A DNA stretch of 64,000 bases from Membranipora membranacea (taxonomy: Eukaryota; Bryozoa; Gymnolaemata; Cheilostomatida; Membraniporidae). The stretch's first letter is position 1; each line of letters opens with the position of its first letter. A program made the translations under genes and the position numbers. Positions 1 to 11,011 of this stretch are shown here, piece after piece. Under the pieces are notes generated by a model. The model was given only the letters and a program-made list of their open reading frames with translations. It had not been told where the DNA came from and did no database searches. The stretch covers positions 8,685,001 through 8,749,000 of the forward strand of contig OU612066.1 of NCBI GenBank assembly GCA_914767715.1, given 5' to 3'.

Positions 1-470
1 GTAACTTTTTACGACCTGTGTAGTGCACGTACATGCATTCACCAGGCATAAAGGATTCTATTCTATTCTATTCGTTTGTGTGAATAAATTAAATATCTCT
101 CTTGGGTCATAACAACCAATTTTCTTTTCATTTGATAGAAAAATAGATGGATCATAAATCATTAAATTATCTTATATTTTTGATCACAGGCTTTGGTTGA
201 TGTATTAGTTTTCAATTAAGTTCTACTTTTCGTACTTCTACTGAAAAAAATATAATTTTGCTGTCGGTTGTAGATCTCTTCTTGAATGTGATAGCTGTTC
301 AAGTTGCTAATGCTTATTGTCGTCTTTTGTTTAAAATCAGGGATAAGTTGATGTGCAGAATGTGGGAGACTGTCGGTTCAAAATATCTCTTTCCTATCCC
401 CATTATTATCACAAGGTTTAAGATTGAGGTATGCCAATAAATATAATCAATTGGTAGGTCGTCATTATAT

Positions 471-520
471 CAAGTTTGATCCATTTTGCCAGCGTTGGAA
501 TTGCCCCCCCCCCCCCTCTA
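471..520. mobile_element. Partial foldback MITE family M1
   Basis: CAAGTTTGATCCATTTTGCC followed by AGCGTTGGAATTG and then C13 where other copies have GCTCCCC. The right arm is not recognisable. Confidence 0.6.
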
Positions 521-1147
521 CTGACATGTTACACATTGCTTGAGCTCTACGCCCGAGCTGCTGTTACTGGCGTTCCATAATTGACTACATGCAGACCAGA
601 TATGGTTAATAGTGAGTTGTCCCCACCAACAATTCAGACCAAATAATGGTAACTATGACATAGTCTACGCACTTTGCAGGATTTACTTGGATTTTTACTC
701 TCATTACTTCTACATTAATCTTACTTCATATAGCCTAGGGTCCAATAATACACATTGTATGACCTTTTGTCAATGTCATGAATGACCGCCCTTATTCAAA
801 ATGAAAGAAACTCTGGCTGAGATTTTTCTTCACTACTTGGCAGTGAATATCTCTGCTCATGGGTATTTCCCAAACATGAGGCTACTTTTCCCAGAGTCTG
901 ACTTGAAAACTCTCATACCTGGAGCAATAAAGTAGGTGGCATGAATAGAAATCAATAGATATTGCAGTTTTAGTGCTCCCCTTGATTAACTTATAACACT
1001 CAAGAGCAGCAGACAACTCCAGCAAGATCCTGCATTGTTCTCAGACTTTCCCTCGCCGGGGGGCCGTCGGGCGAGGGTCAAAAGTCTGGGGGGCTCAGAC
1101 TAACTATGACAGGTAGATTGAGCATGCATAATATTACATAAGGCTTA

Positions 1148-1198
1148 TCATATTATTTTGCATATCATATTATTTTGCATATCATATTATTTTGCGTA
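1148..1198. repeat. 17-bp tandem repeat, three copies
   Basis: Three consecutive copies of TCATATTATTTTGCATA; the last ends in GCGTA. It lies about 120 bp downstream of the dispanin stop codon. Confidence 0.9.
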
Positions 1199-1292
1199 AA
1201 ATAGTGGCATACAGCAAGCTGGCTAATAAGTTTATCTAAAATATCATATCTATTTTATCTGAATACTAGTCAATTTAATTGGAGCTCAGAAA

Positions 1293-1298
1293 TTTATT
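1293..1298 (-). promoter_or_regulatory. Probable poly(A) signal of the dispanin gene
   Basis: TTTATT on the plus strand reads AATAAA on the minus strand, 24 nt beyond the stop codon. If used, the 3' UTR is very short. Confidence 0.5.
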
Positions 1299-1321
1299 AA
1301 AAAAATCTCACAGGTATATTC

Positions 1322-3362
1322 CTAGAAAATTGATCCAAGGATAACTCCAACATAAACAATAACAAACACAATCGCAAAGACTGTCACTAGTGGTCCAAGA
1401 ATGTTCATTATTTTGGCTACTGTCGCGTAGTTTCTCCCTGTTGGCTCATCACCTTCGAATAAAGAACAAGTAGCGTAAAAACAGAATAGAGATCTACTCC
1501 TGTCCTTCAAATTCATGTACACACAACATGTTTGTCATTCGTGGGTTTGGGGCTCAATGCTTCCAATTGCAAATGAAGAGGCACCTTCTACAATTCACAT
1601 CTATGAAAACTAGCCGTAACAAAAATAACTTATATATAAAAATAGGGCGTTCCGGTGACATGCAATACCATAGTGAGAAGACATTGCTCGATATATTATA
1701 ATTTATGAACACAGAGAGCTTGTCAAGCTTGATCTGAAAGTTTGTAGCTTTTTGCTGTGAGTACTAGGATAAATTGGTATATTAAAGATGTTGAAACAGC
1801 CAAAAACAATGGTGGATGGGGGGTATATGGTTGATTTATCAGTGAGGTTATAGTACTAGTGAGATACCTGGGAAGTACCTTGAGCTATGAATAGTCTCGA
1901 AACTCAATCCATATGTGTGAGAATATGATATATGATATGATACATAATCAGATGTCCATACTCACCTCTATCAAAAGCGCCTCTTGCCTGGCAGGAGAAG
2001 ATAATTGCTATAAGTCCGAAAAGTGGATTACAGAAGATACAGTTCAGAATGGAACAAGTCAAACAATCATCAGGCCTAATAATCGTCTGCTGAACTACAA
2101 AATAAAATGAGATGGTAGTTAAGCTCCCCCGTGGACTAGAACTTAAATTATTGTAGTCCTTTGCAACTATGTAATGGAACTGCGTTGGCTTTTTGTAGTT
2201 GTCAAATATATTCAAGCCAAAATACTGAACGTAACACATGTGTCAGGGCAAGGAGTTAGAGTTGTCTTTACTTCCTTTGTAAGGGAGGGATGCTTTGTGT
2301 AAACATGTGTGATACCAATTTAGGTAGTCTTCTATGCTTAAGATGTGTTGGAAATGCTGTACAGGCAAGACTTTGGAATAATTTCGCATTGAGTCAGCAA
2401 ACAGACCTTAGAACTTACCTATTGTGGTAGAAGGTTGTCCGCCCATAACTACTGTTGTATTGTTGTTCATCTGCTGTTGTTGCATTCCAAATGCAGGTTG
2501 TGCTGGTGGAGGACCACCATATCCAGGTTGGGGGGCACCCGGACCATATCCAGGTTGTTGAGGCCCAGGAGCACCATAACCTGGCGCACTATATCCTGGT
2601 TGTTGCGGCCCTGGCGCGCCATTCCCTGGTTGTGGTGCACCAGGAGCACCATACCCTGGATGACCGTATCCAGGCTGCTGAGCACCATATTGAGGAGGTT
2701 GCTGTGCTATAATTATGAAAAAATAAATTTTAGAAAATTTTTTATAGTTGTCTAGGTGGAACATGTATGTACCTGTTAACGAATTCATATCAGAATATGA
2801 ATTCTACATGGAGGAGAGCCACGTATTTGTCAGGCTATTTTGGCTTATGATCGCTTGTGTCATGCATGTTCCACACCGATTACAAATTGGTACCACTTTA
2901 TTTGAGAAAGAGAAGAAAATTTTATGTTCAATTCCTATCTGAGCTCAACATAAAAGGGAGTTAGTCCCAAACACACTGATATAATATCGCTGTATTGACA
3001 GATACGTAGTTACATTGGCATATACCTAACCATAGCCTTTCCTATAACCAAACCGAAAGTTTTATAATAATATAATACACTCTACTGCAGCTTTATTTAA
3101 ATGGTCTACTTTCTCTCAATAGCTTTCAGGGACTGGTTGATCATTGATATACCCTAGAGTAAAAATTAGCCAGAATTTTTATAATAGCTAATTTAGAGGC
3201 AACTTAATGTTAGCTAGCTAAGGAGGGGGTTTTTACAAATCAATGATGTTGAGCAAATATTAGCTATCCATAAATCTCACTATTTCAAGCCTCCATGGAT
3301 AGAGACAATTTGCATCCTGTGAAAACTTGACAAACAAAACTTCACTTACCATTCATTTCCAT
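1322..3362 (-). CDS. Dispanin (CD225-domain) proline-rich membrane protein
   Basis: Four exons join in phase: 3350-3362, 2419-2706, 1966-2094 and 1322-1452, giving about 186 aa. Exon 1 encodes only MEMN plus one base. Exon 2 is a low-complexity cytosolic arm of about 95 residues made of PGYGAPG/PQQPGYG repeats, then a Gln/Asn stretch. Exon 3 carries the CD225 core: PDDCLTCSILNCIFCNPLFG, a hydrophobic stretch, then FSCQARGAFDRGD. Exon 4 adds ATVAKIMNILG and a C-terminal membrane helix ending GSIF. This order (Pro-rich arm, re-entrant Cys-rich segment, basic loop, TM helix) is that of dispanins such as PRRT1, SYNDIG and IFITM relatives. The family acts on membranes in trafficking or fusion; the role here is not deducible. 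Cysteines beside the first hydrophobic segment are candidate palmitoylation sites. Confidence 0.87.
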
Positions 3363-3714
3363 TGGGACTGGATATATAGATATTTTCTGTAATGTTATAT
3401 TCCGGGAGCTCTACTTAAAAAACACTGGATTGAATAGTGATATGCCCTGCTGGTTAGCGCTGAGTTTAATTGAATGGTGTCATGTTTTTAACAACACAAA
3501 ACAACACATGTTAATGATAGATATGCCCTCAGCAACAATCACAATGAGGATTGAGCAGTACGTAATTTGAATCAATTTTTTTGTGGGATTTTATATGGAT
3601 GTAGACTATACAGCATTGATTAACTTCAAGTATAAAACAATCAAGTAATTCAGGAAAATAGCTGGTTAATCAATACTATTGATTAAGGTATCATATAGAT
3701 GAGCAATAATTAGA

Positions 3715-3945
3715 CTCTAGAGGGATTCTATACAAATCAGACAAAACCATCGATAAACACACTTCGACAAAGGCATTCACTTGTAAGGTTGCTCCTCTCA
3801 ATCAGCTGAAAAATATTCAGCTGCATTTTGGTTATATAGAATTCAATTGATAATCCGACGATTCCCGACCAATAGAGTCTTTTCATTGCGACATGAGAAA
3901 AATAAGAATAATTAATAAAACTAAAATATAATATAAACTCAGACA
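3715..3945. repeat. Dispersed repeat R1, copy 1
   Basis: It aligns over about 220 bp with 5990-6205 in the same orientation. Shared blocks include AGACAAAACCATCGATA, CAATTGATAATCCG and GAGTCTTTTCATTGC. Divergence is substantial, so the copies are old. No terminal inverted repeat is evident. Confidence 0.8.
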
Positions 3946-4451
3946 TTCGCAATGGAAAATGGATTTTGAGTTATCTATTGGATGTGATAGCCCCTGTTCT
4001 CGGCTTTACAATGGTACAACAATTCTCTTTCTACCTGAGATACATCCATCACAGTAGCAATTTTAGTGTCCGGCTTCCATGGGATTCTCTAAACGACCAT
4101 TGTCTGAAATCATTGGTTAAAGTCGAGGCTCGCAACAATCCAAGAGTTTTTTTTTACCCGGACCATAGCAATGCGGTAAGTGATTCAGGCAAGAGTGATA
4201 AATTTGATATCAAATTGTTCCTTTAACTTGGCCTAAGAAAATCAAATGGATATAGCAGAGTAAAGAGAAAAATAATAATTATATAATATGTTATTTTATA
4301 ATTGTGAAAAAATTCAACACAAAAAAAAGAAAATGAGATGCCAACATTAAATGAGCAGCATATATTGTAAGATTGGAAGAGAGTTGGTGCAAAAAAATAT
4401 ATACTATCAGTATGTGTAATTACTATGATATATAGTATTATGATTTACTGG

Positions 4452-4701
4452 ATAATCCATTCAACCTTCTAACACAACTCAATCGCCAAATTTACCTTAT
4501 ACAAAATAAGAGTCTTAAATTTAGTGGCATTCTATCCTATACTATTTCTAGTACATTTAGCAAATTGACCTCCAAATATCTGGACATCTCACTCATTTTA
4601 TTTTCTCAGACCAGAGTATGATTACAAATATTGATCTGATTAACCTTTATATTGCAATAATCACTTTAATGATCTGTAAAACGCAAATAATTCACAGCCC
4701 T
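4452..4701. mobile_element. Deleted copy of the hAT-like element found in UBE2O
   Basis: Its first part matches 37566-37735 (shared AATCCATTCAACC, CTTATACA, CTGGACAT, TTTTCTCAG). It then continues directly into sequence matching 38456-38537, ending AATAATTCACAGCCCT. The left end and the 11-bp array are missing relative to the copy at 37312-38537. Confidence 0.75.
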
Positions 4702-5042
4702 CCAAATTACACATCTGTCTGTGGCACTAGCCAGCCAAAATACCAATCTTTCTCCTCCCTGGGAGATCAAACACCCACTGTTTTTGGAGCTTTTCGCTAG
4801 ATATGTTTTAGATATGAGCTAGTTTGTTGTAGTCGATTTAACAATTTATATTGATAATTACTTTGCCGTTTATCAGAAAGCATCATAATTCAAACGGAAT
4901 CAGCGACTGGCTTTGGTGATTCACTACCTACTGGCTTTGGTGATTCGCTACCGTTTAGCTTGTTGTTAGCATCCTCATAAGGTTGGTCTAATAAGGGCAG
5001 CTAAGCACAATAAAAGGCCAGCTAACACACAGCACACACTCA

Positions 5043-5740
5043 TCAAGTAAAATCCACTTTCACTCCCAAAACTTGCCTGAATGTATCCAACACTAAGAGG
5101 TAAAATGTAAACTGCCACCCACCCACTGCTTCGGTTAATCCATAGACAAATGTGACATCATTGGCTGGAACTACGTGGGCAGCAAGATTACCTTTGAAGC
5201 CGAAAGATGTTCCAAATCCAGCATCAAGAACTCCAGAGCAAATGTAAATTAATAGGGGTGAGCTGATGAAGGGAACCAAAAACACAGCTATCCCATAAAT
5301 AAAATTGATCACAATGACAGCTATAAAGTAGGTCAAGTAAAATTTCAAGCTATATAATGTAAAAATTATGGTAAAAATGAGAAAACTGACACCATGTATA
5401 GTATAGGCGACAACAGCGACACTAGTATCAAAATGCACAGTCATGTATCCGAAGAAGTTAATATTCATTGCTGATCGTCCGCCAACAATAAAAAATGAGT
5501 TCGCCAAAATGAATGGAGTCACAAAATGTCTGAACGTTTTTGTGTAGGTAGACAATGTTTCAAGAAGAGAAATACGCTGTTCTTTTGGCAGTTGTGGCTT
5601 GAATACAAATGGAGTTGCTAGCGGTGGAATGAGAATAGGAAGCAGACTGATCATCCCCACCTTGTAACCAAATGTGTCGGAAGCAGTGGATGTGATATAG
5701 GGATATGCAGTGAACCCAATCCCAACACCTAGGCATATGC
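5043..5740 (-). CDS. MFS transporter, last exon only (SLC16-like layout)
   Basis: One open exon of about 231 codons follows a clear acceptor (ATACACAG|GC at 5740) and ends in TGA. It reads GICLGVGIGFTAYPYITS, a membrane segment, a hydrophilic loop (KPQLPKEQ), then about six hydrophobic segments. This looks like the second half of a major-facilitator protein. The pattern 'G.GFGTSFG....LAAHVVPANDV....GLTEAVGG' resembles monocarboxylate-transporter (SLC16) C-terminal halves, but I cannot fix the subfamily or substrate. No upstream exon is visible before SKA1, which lies upstream on the same strand, so this is either a gene with hidden small exons or a truncated pseudogene. Confidence 0.6.
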
Positions 5741-5784
5741 CTGTGTATGATGTTTAGGAATTGTGATATATACGATATATAATA

Positions 5785-5885
5785 TGAAATGAATGTGAGA
5801 GCTTTGTATGATATTGTAGGGTGCAGCAATCACTCATTTTGCACATCTTACATCTCATGACAGAGACATCGAGTTAATTGTCAAA
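5785..5885. repeat. Local duplicate R2, copy 1
   Basis: GAGAGCTTTGTATGATATTG and TTTTGCACATCTT are shared with 6270-6368 in the same orientation. The two copies flank R1 copy 2 (5990-6205). Confidence 0.75.
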
Positions 5886-5989
5886 CACAAAAAGAAGATT
5901 AATCTGTCTCCAAACATCAGGTGAAATTAATATCTGGTAAGAAAGGTACTGTACAAACAGTACTGGATGTCGCGATCCATGATGTACAA

Positions 5990-6205
5990 TATCTAGAGAG
6001 ATTCCATACAACTTAGACAAAACCATCGATATACACACTTAGACAAAGGTATTGACATAGGTTTGCTCCACTTAAAATTATTCTGCTGCTATATTGGTTA
6101 TACAGAAGTCAATTGATAATCCGCCGGTTCCCGTCCAATAGAATGAGTCTTTTCATTGCAACATGAGAAAAAAAGAATAATTACTAAAAATATAACATAC
6201 ACATG
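5990..6205. repeat. Dispersed repeat R1, copy 2
   Basis: Direct-orientation relative of 3715-3945, with insertion/deletion differences and about 75-80% identity by eye. It lies between the MFS exon and the SKA1 terminal exon. Confidence 0.8.
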
Positions 6206-6269
6206 CAGCTAATAGAAATTGGGAGGTAGGACTCATGTAAGCATAACATTGGTACCACATACCAAATAT

Positions 6270-6368
6270 ATGAATGTCAGAGCTTTGTATGACGTTGTAG
6301 GGTGCAGAAAAATATTTCATTTTGCACATCTTGCATCACAAAACAGAAACATCAAGCAATAATTGTCG
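6270..6368. repeat. Local duplicate R2, copy 2
   Basis: Relative of 5785-5885. It starts 22 nt beyond the SKA1 stop codon, so it probably forms part of the SKA1 3' UTR. Confidence 0.75.
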
Positions 6369-6390
6369 TACACTTAAGAAGATAATGTGA

Positions 6391-9058
6391 TTATGATGGG
6401 ATGAGTATATGCTTAGTAACTTTGCCAGCTCTGCTTTGCCTTATCCTACCACAGTGTCTCAATATTGTCATTATAGACAAAAACTGCTTATCAATCTTAG
6501 TAGAAGTAAATTCTTTTATATCATTATCTGTGACGAAATGCTTTCCTGCAATTTAACAAAAAATACAGAGGTCTATAAACAAAAGGGTGGGCTCCTCATG
6601 CAACCCACAGCATTATATGCTTCAATATTTTAATCCTAGAACCCCTAGAGCAATGCAACAAATTTTTCACGCTTTGGTTAAATGGTAAGCCTTTTTGTAC
6701 AGATTAATCCTATTGTATAGCAAAACCTTCACTTGCAAGGTGTATTCAACGAGCTCACAATCTAACGATCTTTGTCTTTAAATATCAAGTGAAATTCAAC
6801 TTTAGAGATTCAGTTCATCGCATAATTAATGGCTTGATATGTGATATGACTGGCCAAAAAATGACGATGTTCGCCTTTTATAAATTGATAAAAGAACTTG
6901 AAAACTCAAGCATGACATGATGATATTTGATCGGTCATTCACATTGTCCTCGGAAGAAGGCCGCATATCATAATAAAACAGGTACACAAGTAGTAGATGC
7001 ATCCGTGGTAAATAACACCTACCTTCTGTGTCCTTACTCTCCTGTTCCATATAGTCTATTTTCTTTCGTCGCTGAAAGTCATTGAGTGCTTTAGATTTAC
7101 ACACTATCTTGTACTTTTCAGTGGAAGCTTGATTCAAAATGTCAATAGCTTTATTTGCTTCACTGTACAATATTCTCCCCTTCATATATCTGTAACATGT
7201 AACGGAACAAGTGTATAACATGTGACGGAACAAGTGTATAACATGTGACGGAACAAGTGTATAACATGTGGCGGAACAAGTGTATAACATGTGAATAATA
7301 CTCGATATACACATACACATTTAACAGCAGAGGGCCCACTAAATTGACAACATCACAAATCAAATTCATTATGATGTCATTCAACAATAAATATGTCTAT
7401 GAAAGTTGTTTTCTAGGTCTCAATGCATAGATACTCAATATACATATCAACATAGTAAATATTTTAATAACACATATATTTTTAAGAGTTGTCCTCTAAA
7501 TACCAATGGGGAGATAACTCCATCTGCTCTGCAGGGAGTTCATGCACAAATTATATTATAATTGACCTCCAACAACACATTTCATTATTTTGCTTCATGT
7601 TTAGACTAGAGATTTGTTTCCAGCCTCCTTAGCACCTACTGGCTGATCAGGTATGGCGATTTTCATCAAACATCAGTCATAGTGAACATTAAAGAGCAAC
7701 AGGAGCCATTGTGAAAATTATTTTCTACATTTTTGTAGGCCACTCACTTTGGTACGTTGTTGAATTCGTTAGCCATGATATATGGGAGCTGAGGAGGAGG
7801 TGGCTTACTACTCTTCCCTGTTTTGCTGCCAGCTGTACCTGCTTTACTTGATGGCCCAGCAGTTCTTTTGCCACCAACTGTTGGCTTGTTTTCTTTGCCC
7901 CTACAGAAAGAAATTTTGTTTGAAGTTTGAAGCCCGTAGATCTAAAGCAGGGCTGCCCAACCAGTGGCCCCAACCCAATTTAATGCGCCCCCCCCCCCGA
8001 CCTGTTTGAGAAAATTGCGTAGTCGCGAAAACAAATTTCACCCCTATATTTATTACATTCCTCATTTGTACAATAATAAGGAACGCTCCACATCTAGTCA
8101 CATTATTTTGGAATTCCCCAACCATTGCATTTGAGTGAGCTCCAATAAATAAAGTCCCCACTGCAGAGATGAAAATGCTGCACACCCATATATGAATGTT
8201 TCATTCATGGTGAGGTTGCGGCCCCCAGGGACATTGCAATATGTGGATGCGGCCACCTAAATGAAAAGCTTGGGCACCCCTGATCTAAAGCATTGAGTAA
8301 TAGAATAAATAAATTACAAAAGGTTTTGAGAACAATGAAACCACCCAAAAAGTACTAGCATTCTACCTGGTAGGTGGTGGTTCCTCGATCTCCTGTTCTT
8401 GAGCTGAATTTTGACCAGGAAGGTATTTAGGAACCTTTTCTGTCAGAGTCTTCACTTCACTGTTCATCTCTTTCAACTGTGTAGATAATACCTAAAATTA
8501 TTTTTAAGAGGGCGATTTTGAACTATCAAACAAATTTATTTGGTTCTTCATTGTAAAAATTTTACTTTGCAATTTTTATTTTTACTAGTCTCTGGTGCAA
8601 CGTCAAAGCAAAAAAAACCTTGTTGCAAAGTCTCTGGTTGCACCTCAAAGCTATAAAGGTCTAGAGCGTAGGTTGATTGCCATTTACATATAAAGGTATA
8701 TGGGATAGGTCTTTGCAATATTAGCTTGATAATTTATATATTCATTCTGGTAGCTAATAGGTATGGGTAGAGTTCTATTATGATTATTATTAAGGCTTGT
8801 ATCTTGTAAAATAATTCTAAATTATTAGAACATGCAAGAAAATCTTACCTGCACTTCATCAACAACAGCTTCTGCTCTGGTTTTCTCCTTCTTGAATTCT
8901 TTGCACAATGATACCAAAGTTACAGATTCTTTTGCAAATTCAGAATAGTTTGTAATCAATACGTCGTCTTCATCTTCTAGAGCTGGCTTCAAATCTACCA
9001 GATCTTTAAGTGAATTAAGCTTCGTTAAGTAGTCTTGTAACAACTCTTGTAACTCCAT
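6391..9058 (-). CDS. SKA1: Spindle and kinetochore-associated protein 1
   Basis: Five exons, all phase-compatible: 8849-9058, 8367-8491, 7748-7900, 7023-7189 and 6391-6545. They encode 269 aa; human SKA1 has 255. SKA1 is a subunit of the SKA complex, which couples kinetochores to depolymerising microtubules. Exon 1 starts MELQELLQDYLTKLNSL and is heptad-like. Exon 2 holds KTLTEKVPKYLP, matching the human HLKENVPSHLP region. Exon 3 is a Lys/Pro-rich linker ending ANEFNNVPK. Exons 4-5 form the winged-helix microtubule-binding domain: YMKGRILYSEANKAID, YKIV, ESKDTEGKHF, DNDIKEF, TILRHCGRIR. Every block has a counterpart in human SKA1. The start is the only ATG at the head of exon 1. Neighbour CFAP53 is head-to-head, 1.95 kb away. 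Confidence 0.93.
7194..7292. repeat. 23-bp minisatellite abutting the SKA1 exon 4 acceptor
   Basis: About 4.3 copies of a 23-bp unit (AACATGTGACGGAACAAGTG + TAT). The array begins 4 nt from the exon 4 acceptor, so in transcript sense it supplies the whole branch-point and polypyrimidine region (ACACTTGTTCCG...). Confidence 0.9.
7948..8282. mobile_element. hAT-type MITE with perfect 8-bp target duplication
   Basis: The 335-bp element starts CAGGGCTGCCCAA and ends TTGGGCACCCCTG, inverted repeats with one mismatch over 13 bp. It is flanked on both sides by ATCTAAAG (7940-7947 and 8283-8290). Eight-bp duplications and CAGGG...CCCTG ends are hallmarks of hAT transposons. It has no transposase ORF and holds a C11 run. 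It sits in SKA1 intron 2. Confidence 0.92.
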
Positions 9059-9180
9059 TCTTCTGTAAAGTAAAATAAAGTAAATTATAGGCTATGTTGG
9101 GTGCGACCATGGCGTTACTACCCTAATGTTCAAGAGGGTTGCACATCATAGCTTACTTCAAACAGTGCACCTCAATTTGC

Positions 9181-9250
9181 TGACAGGTGGCTCAGTTGGT
9201 AAGAGCAACAGTCATCAGCACAGGTTCTGAGTTTCAATGCCACAGTAAAC
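9181..9250 (+). repeat. tRNA-derived SINE fragment
   Basis: GGTGGCTCAGTTGGTAAGAG matches a tRNA D-arm and pol III A-box. GTTTCAATGCC, about 35 nt later, is a degenerate B-box. There is no acceptor-stem pairing, so it is not a functional tRNA. Confidence 0.55.
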
Positions 9251-9465
9251 CACTGATAACAGTTGCACTTAGTTTGGACCAACTTGACTATCATTCACAG
9301 AATACAGACTTTTCCTTCCCTGACCCCTTATGAAGCACATGATTTTCATCTTTTCGGACTTGATATACTGTCCAGACTTTTTGATATGTCAAGACAAATT
9401 TATAACCTTCATAACGTATATGACAAATACCGATGCGGCAGTGCCAACTACTGGTCGCCAAATAC

Positions 9466-9606
9466 CCATCTGGATGGGCTAAGAGCAGGAATATTTGCCG
9501 CAACGAACCAATATGGATGGGCTAAGAGCAATGAGAAATATTTGCTTTAATTAACCTATCCGGACGGGCTTGGAGCAGTAATATTTACTGTAACCACCCC
9601 ATCCAG
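9466..9606. repeat. Degenerate tandem repeat of about 46 bp
   Basis: Three units share CC(A/G)..TGGATGGGCT..GAGCA and ATATTTGC/ATATTTAC, and a partial fourth (CCATCCAGAA) follows. A further GGATGGG piece lies near 9784. Confidence 0.7.
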
Positions 9607-10079
9607 AAAGTTTTGTCGCCCCAATGATAAGTGTCCAAGACCCATCCACCTCTGTCAGAATCCTGTCCGGATATATTATATGTCTTTGGCACCCGACAGT
9701 TGGCTGTGTGTGGACCAACCGTATGCCTATTTGGCAACTACTGAATGCCACGCGGTCACTCGGTTATTGTCAAGTAAGCATCTGGATGGGTTTCTTAGCA
9801 CAGTATAACCTCTATGAGTCTATCAAAAAATTGAACACAAGGCTGTCATGGGCATTGTTGGGGCTTGCAAGCCAGTTCTTTGCTGATGTTCATATATATA
9901 TAATCACAGCAGCTGAATATTATAATACATACAGATATAATAAGGCGCTTGATACATGCTTGTTTTGCCAACTCAAGGACATGCATGGTGAGTGGGATGC
10001 CCTTGGTATTGTTGTGCTGAAAGCCCCAGGACAGGTCATAGTGTCAGGACAACAAGGAAGGATGGTATACCATCCACTC

Positions 10080-10142
10080 ATAGATAGATAGATAGTATGA
10101 TCCACTTCCACTAATTAATTGATAGGCCTGTCTATCTATCTA
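10080..10142. repeat. GATA microsatellite with inverted partner
   Basis: ATAGATAGATAGATAG is followed about 30 nt later by CTATCTATCTAT, so the two can fold into a hairpin. Confidence 0.75.
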
Positions 10143-11011
10143 TTCCTATTACCTTTAGTCTTGACAAGTCAGGCTAGGGTATACCAGGACCTAACATTAC
10201 TCAAATACAGCCATATGTGTAACCAATGAGTATCACATAGACTGAGTGTACACAAAGTGTACGCTCCAGAGGGTATGCCTTATATGTAAACTTAAGCTTA
10301 CGAGAAAAAACTTGATTTAGATCAAAAATAATTTTTCTTAAATTACCCGCGTTAAACCATATCCGCATAGGAGTATTTTGGTAAAGCCTAAGTTCTCACA
10401 TAGCATTTGCGGAATACAACGGATGTCCCTCATAGTCACTTTTGAGTAGTTTCGAATATCAGCTGTGCAGGACAATTTTTGTGTTACTATGCATAATGTG
10501 ACCTCACTTCCCCAACAACCAGTAATCAACTAAGGGAGTCATTGAAGATTGGTCTGCTTCACTAAAAAATAACCAGCATCCATTTTTGAAGGTGGTTCAC
10601 ATCAGCTGACAATATATTAGCTAGGATACACACAAGGTAGGATAAGATGATATTGAATTGATGGATGCCAGGCTACTAACACAATATGACATTGTAAATT
10701 TGGATCAGTTTTTATTATTGTGGCCATGATTGCTAGAGGGAGTGAAAGTACTTTTGCAACCTGTAGTAAACCTCTAATCATATTTTTACCAGCCTTGGCA
10801 AATGGTTGATCTGAGATCTGAGCAACAGGCAACATCATTAGTGAAATAGTTATGAAGAAATAATTGGTTAGGGCAGCCTAATACAAACATAGCTTTATAT
10901 GGCATTTATTATGTGATTATATTCAGTAAGTAAGCTTATCACATAATAAGGTATGAATCTTTGATCATATTACTGTTTATCTTTAAATGTTTTTACATTC
11001 AGACTCTCAAG

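Larger units (their letters stand above)
1..1292. other. Non-coding, left edge
   Basis: I see no gene here. It holds a partial foldback MITE end with a C13 run (471-520), a short GC-rich dispersed repeat (about 1039-1102) and a 17-bp tandem repeat (1148-1198). The open frames are short and start without ATG. Confidence 0.5.
3363..5042. other. Intergenic, repeat-rich
   Basis: I see no gene. It contains the first copy of a dispersed repeat of about 220 bp (3715-3945) and a deleted hAT-like element (4452-4701). A 24-bp unit containing CTGGCTTTGGTGATTC is repeated twice near 4905-4955. The longest plus-strand frame (86 codons at 3966) lacks homology I recognise and has no clear start. Confidence 0.5.
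9059..11011. other. Shared upstream region of SKA1 and CFAP53
   Basis: This 1.95-kb divergent intergenic space holds a tRNA-like SINE fragment (9181-9250), a degenerate repeat of about 46 bp (9466-9606) and a GATA microsatellite hairpin (10080-10142). A minus-strand exon-like frame (about 10617-10871) follows TTTGTATTAG. A TTTTTACATTCAG acceptor lies just before the CFAP53 ATG, so a 5' non-coding CFAP53 exon may lie here. No TATA box stands out. Confidence 0.5.

Noticed and set aside
504-516. C13 run, and others at 7988-7998, 13040-13049 and G12 at 53989-54000, as G-quadruplex or regulatory elements
   Set aside because: Homopolymer runs are common slippage products. Two lie within MITEs and none has independent evidence of function.
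2435-2755. Plus-strand open frames over the dispanin proline-rich exon
   Set aside because: Shadow frames of the repetitive PGYG coding sequence on the minus strand.
3966-4226. 86-codon plus-strand frame
   Set aside because: Starts without ATG, shows no homology, and lies next to repeat R1.
9106-9119. Possible X-box (GCGACCATGGCGTT) upstream of SKA1
   Set aside because: Only the central CCATGG fits; both outer half-sites deviate from the consensus.
10617-10871. Minus-strand exon-like frame with a hydrophobic start (NYFFITISLMMLP) after a TTTGTATTAG acceptor
   Set aside because: No family recognised and no flanking exons. The C-terminal half looks like random translation. Kept only as a note in the SKA1-CFAP53 intergenic entry.
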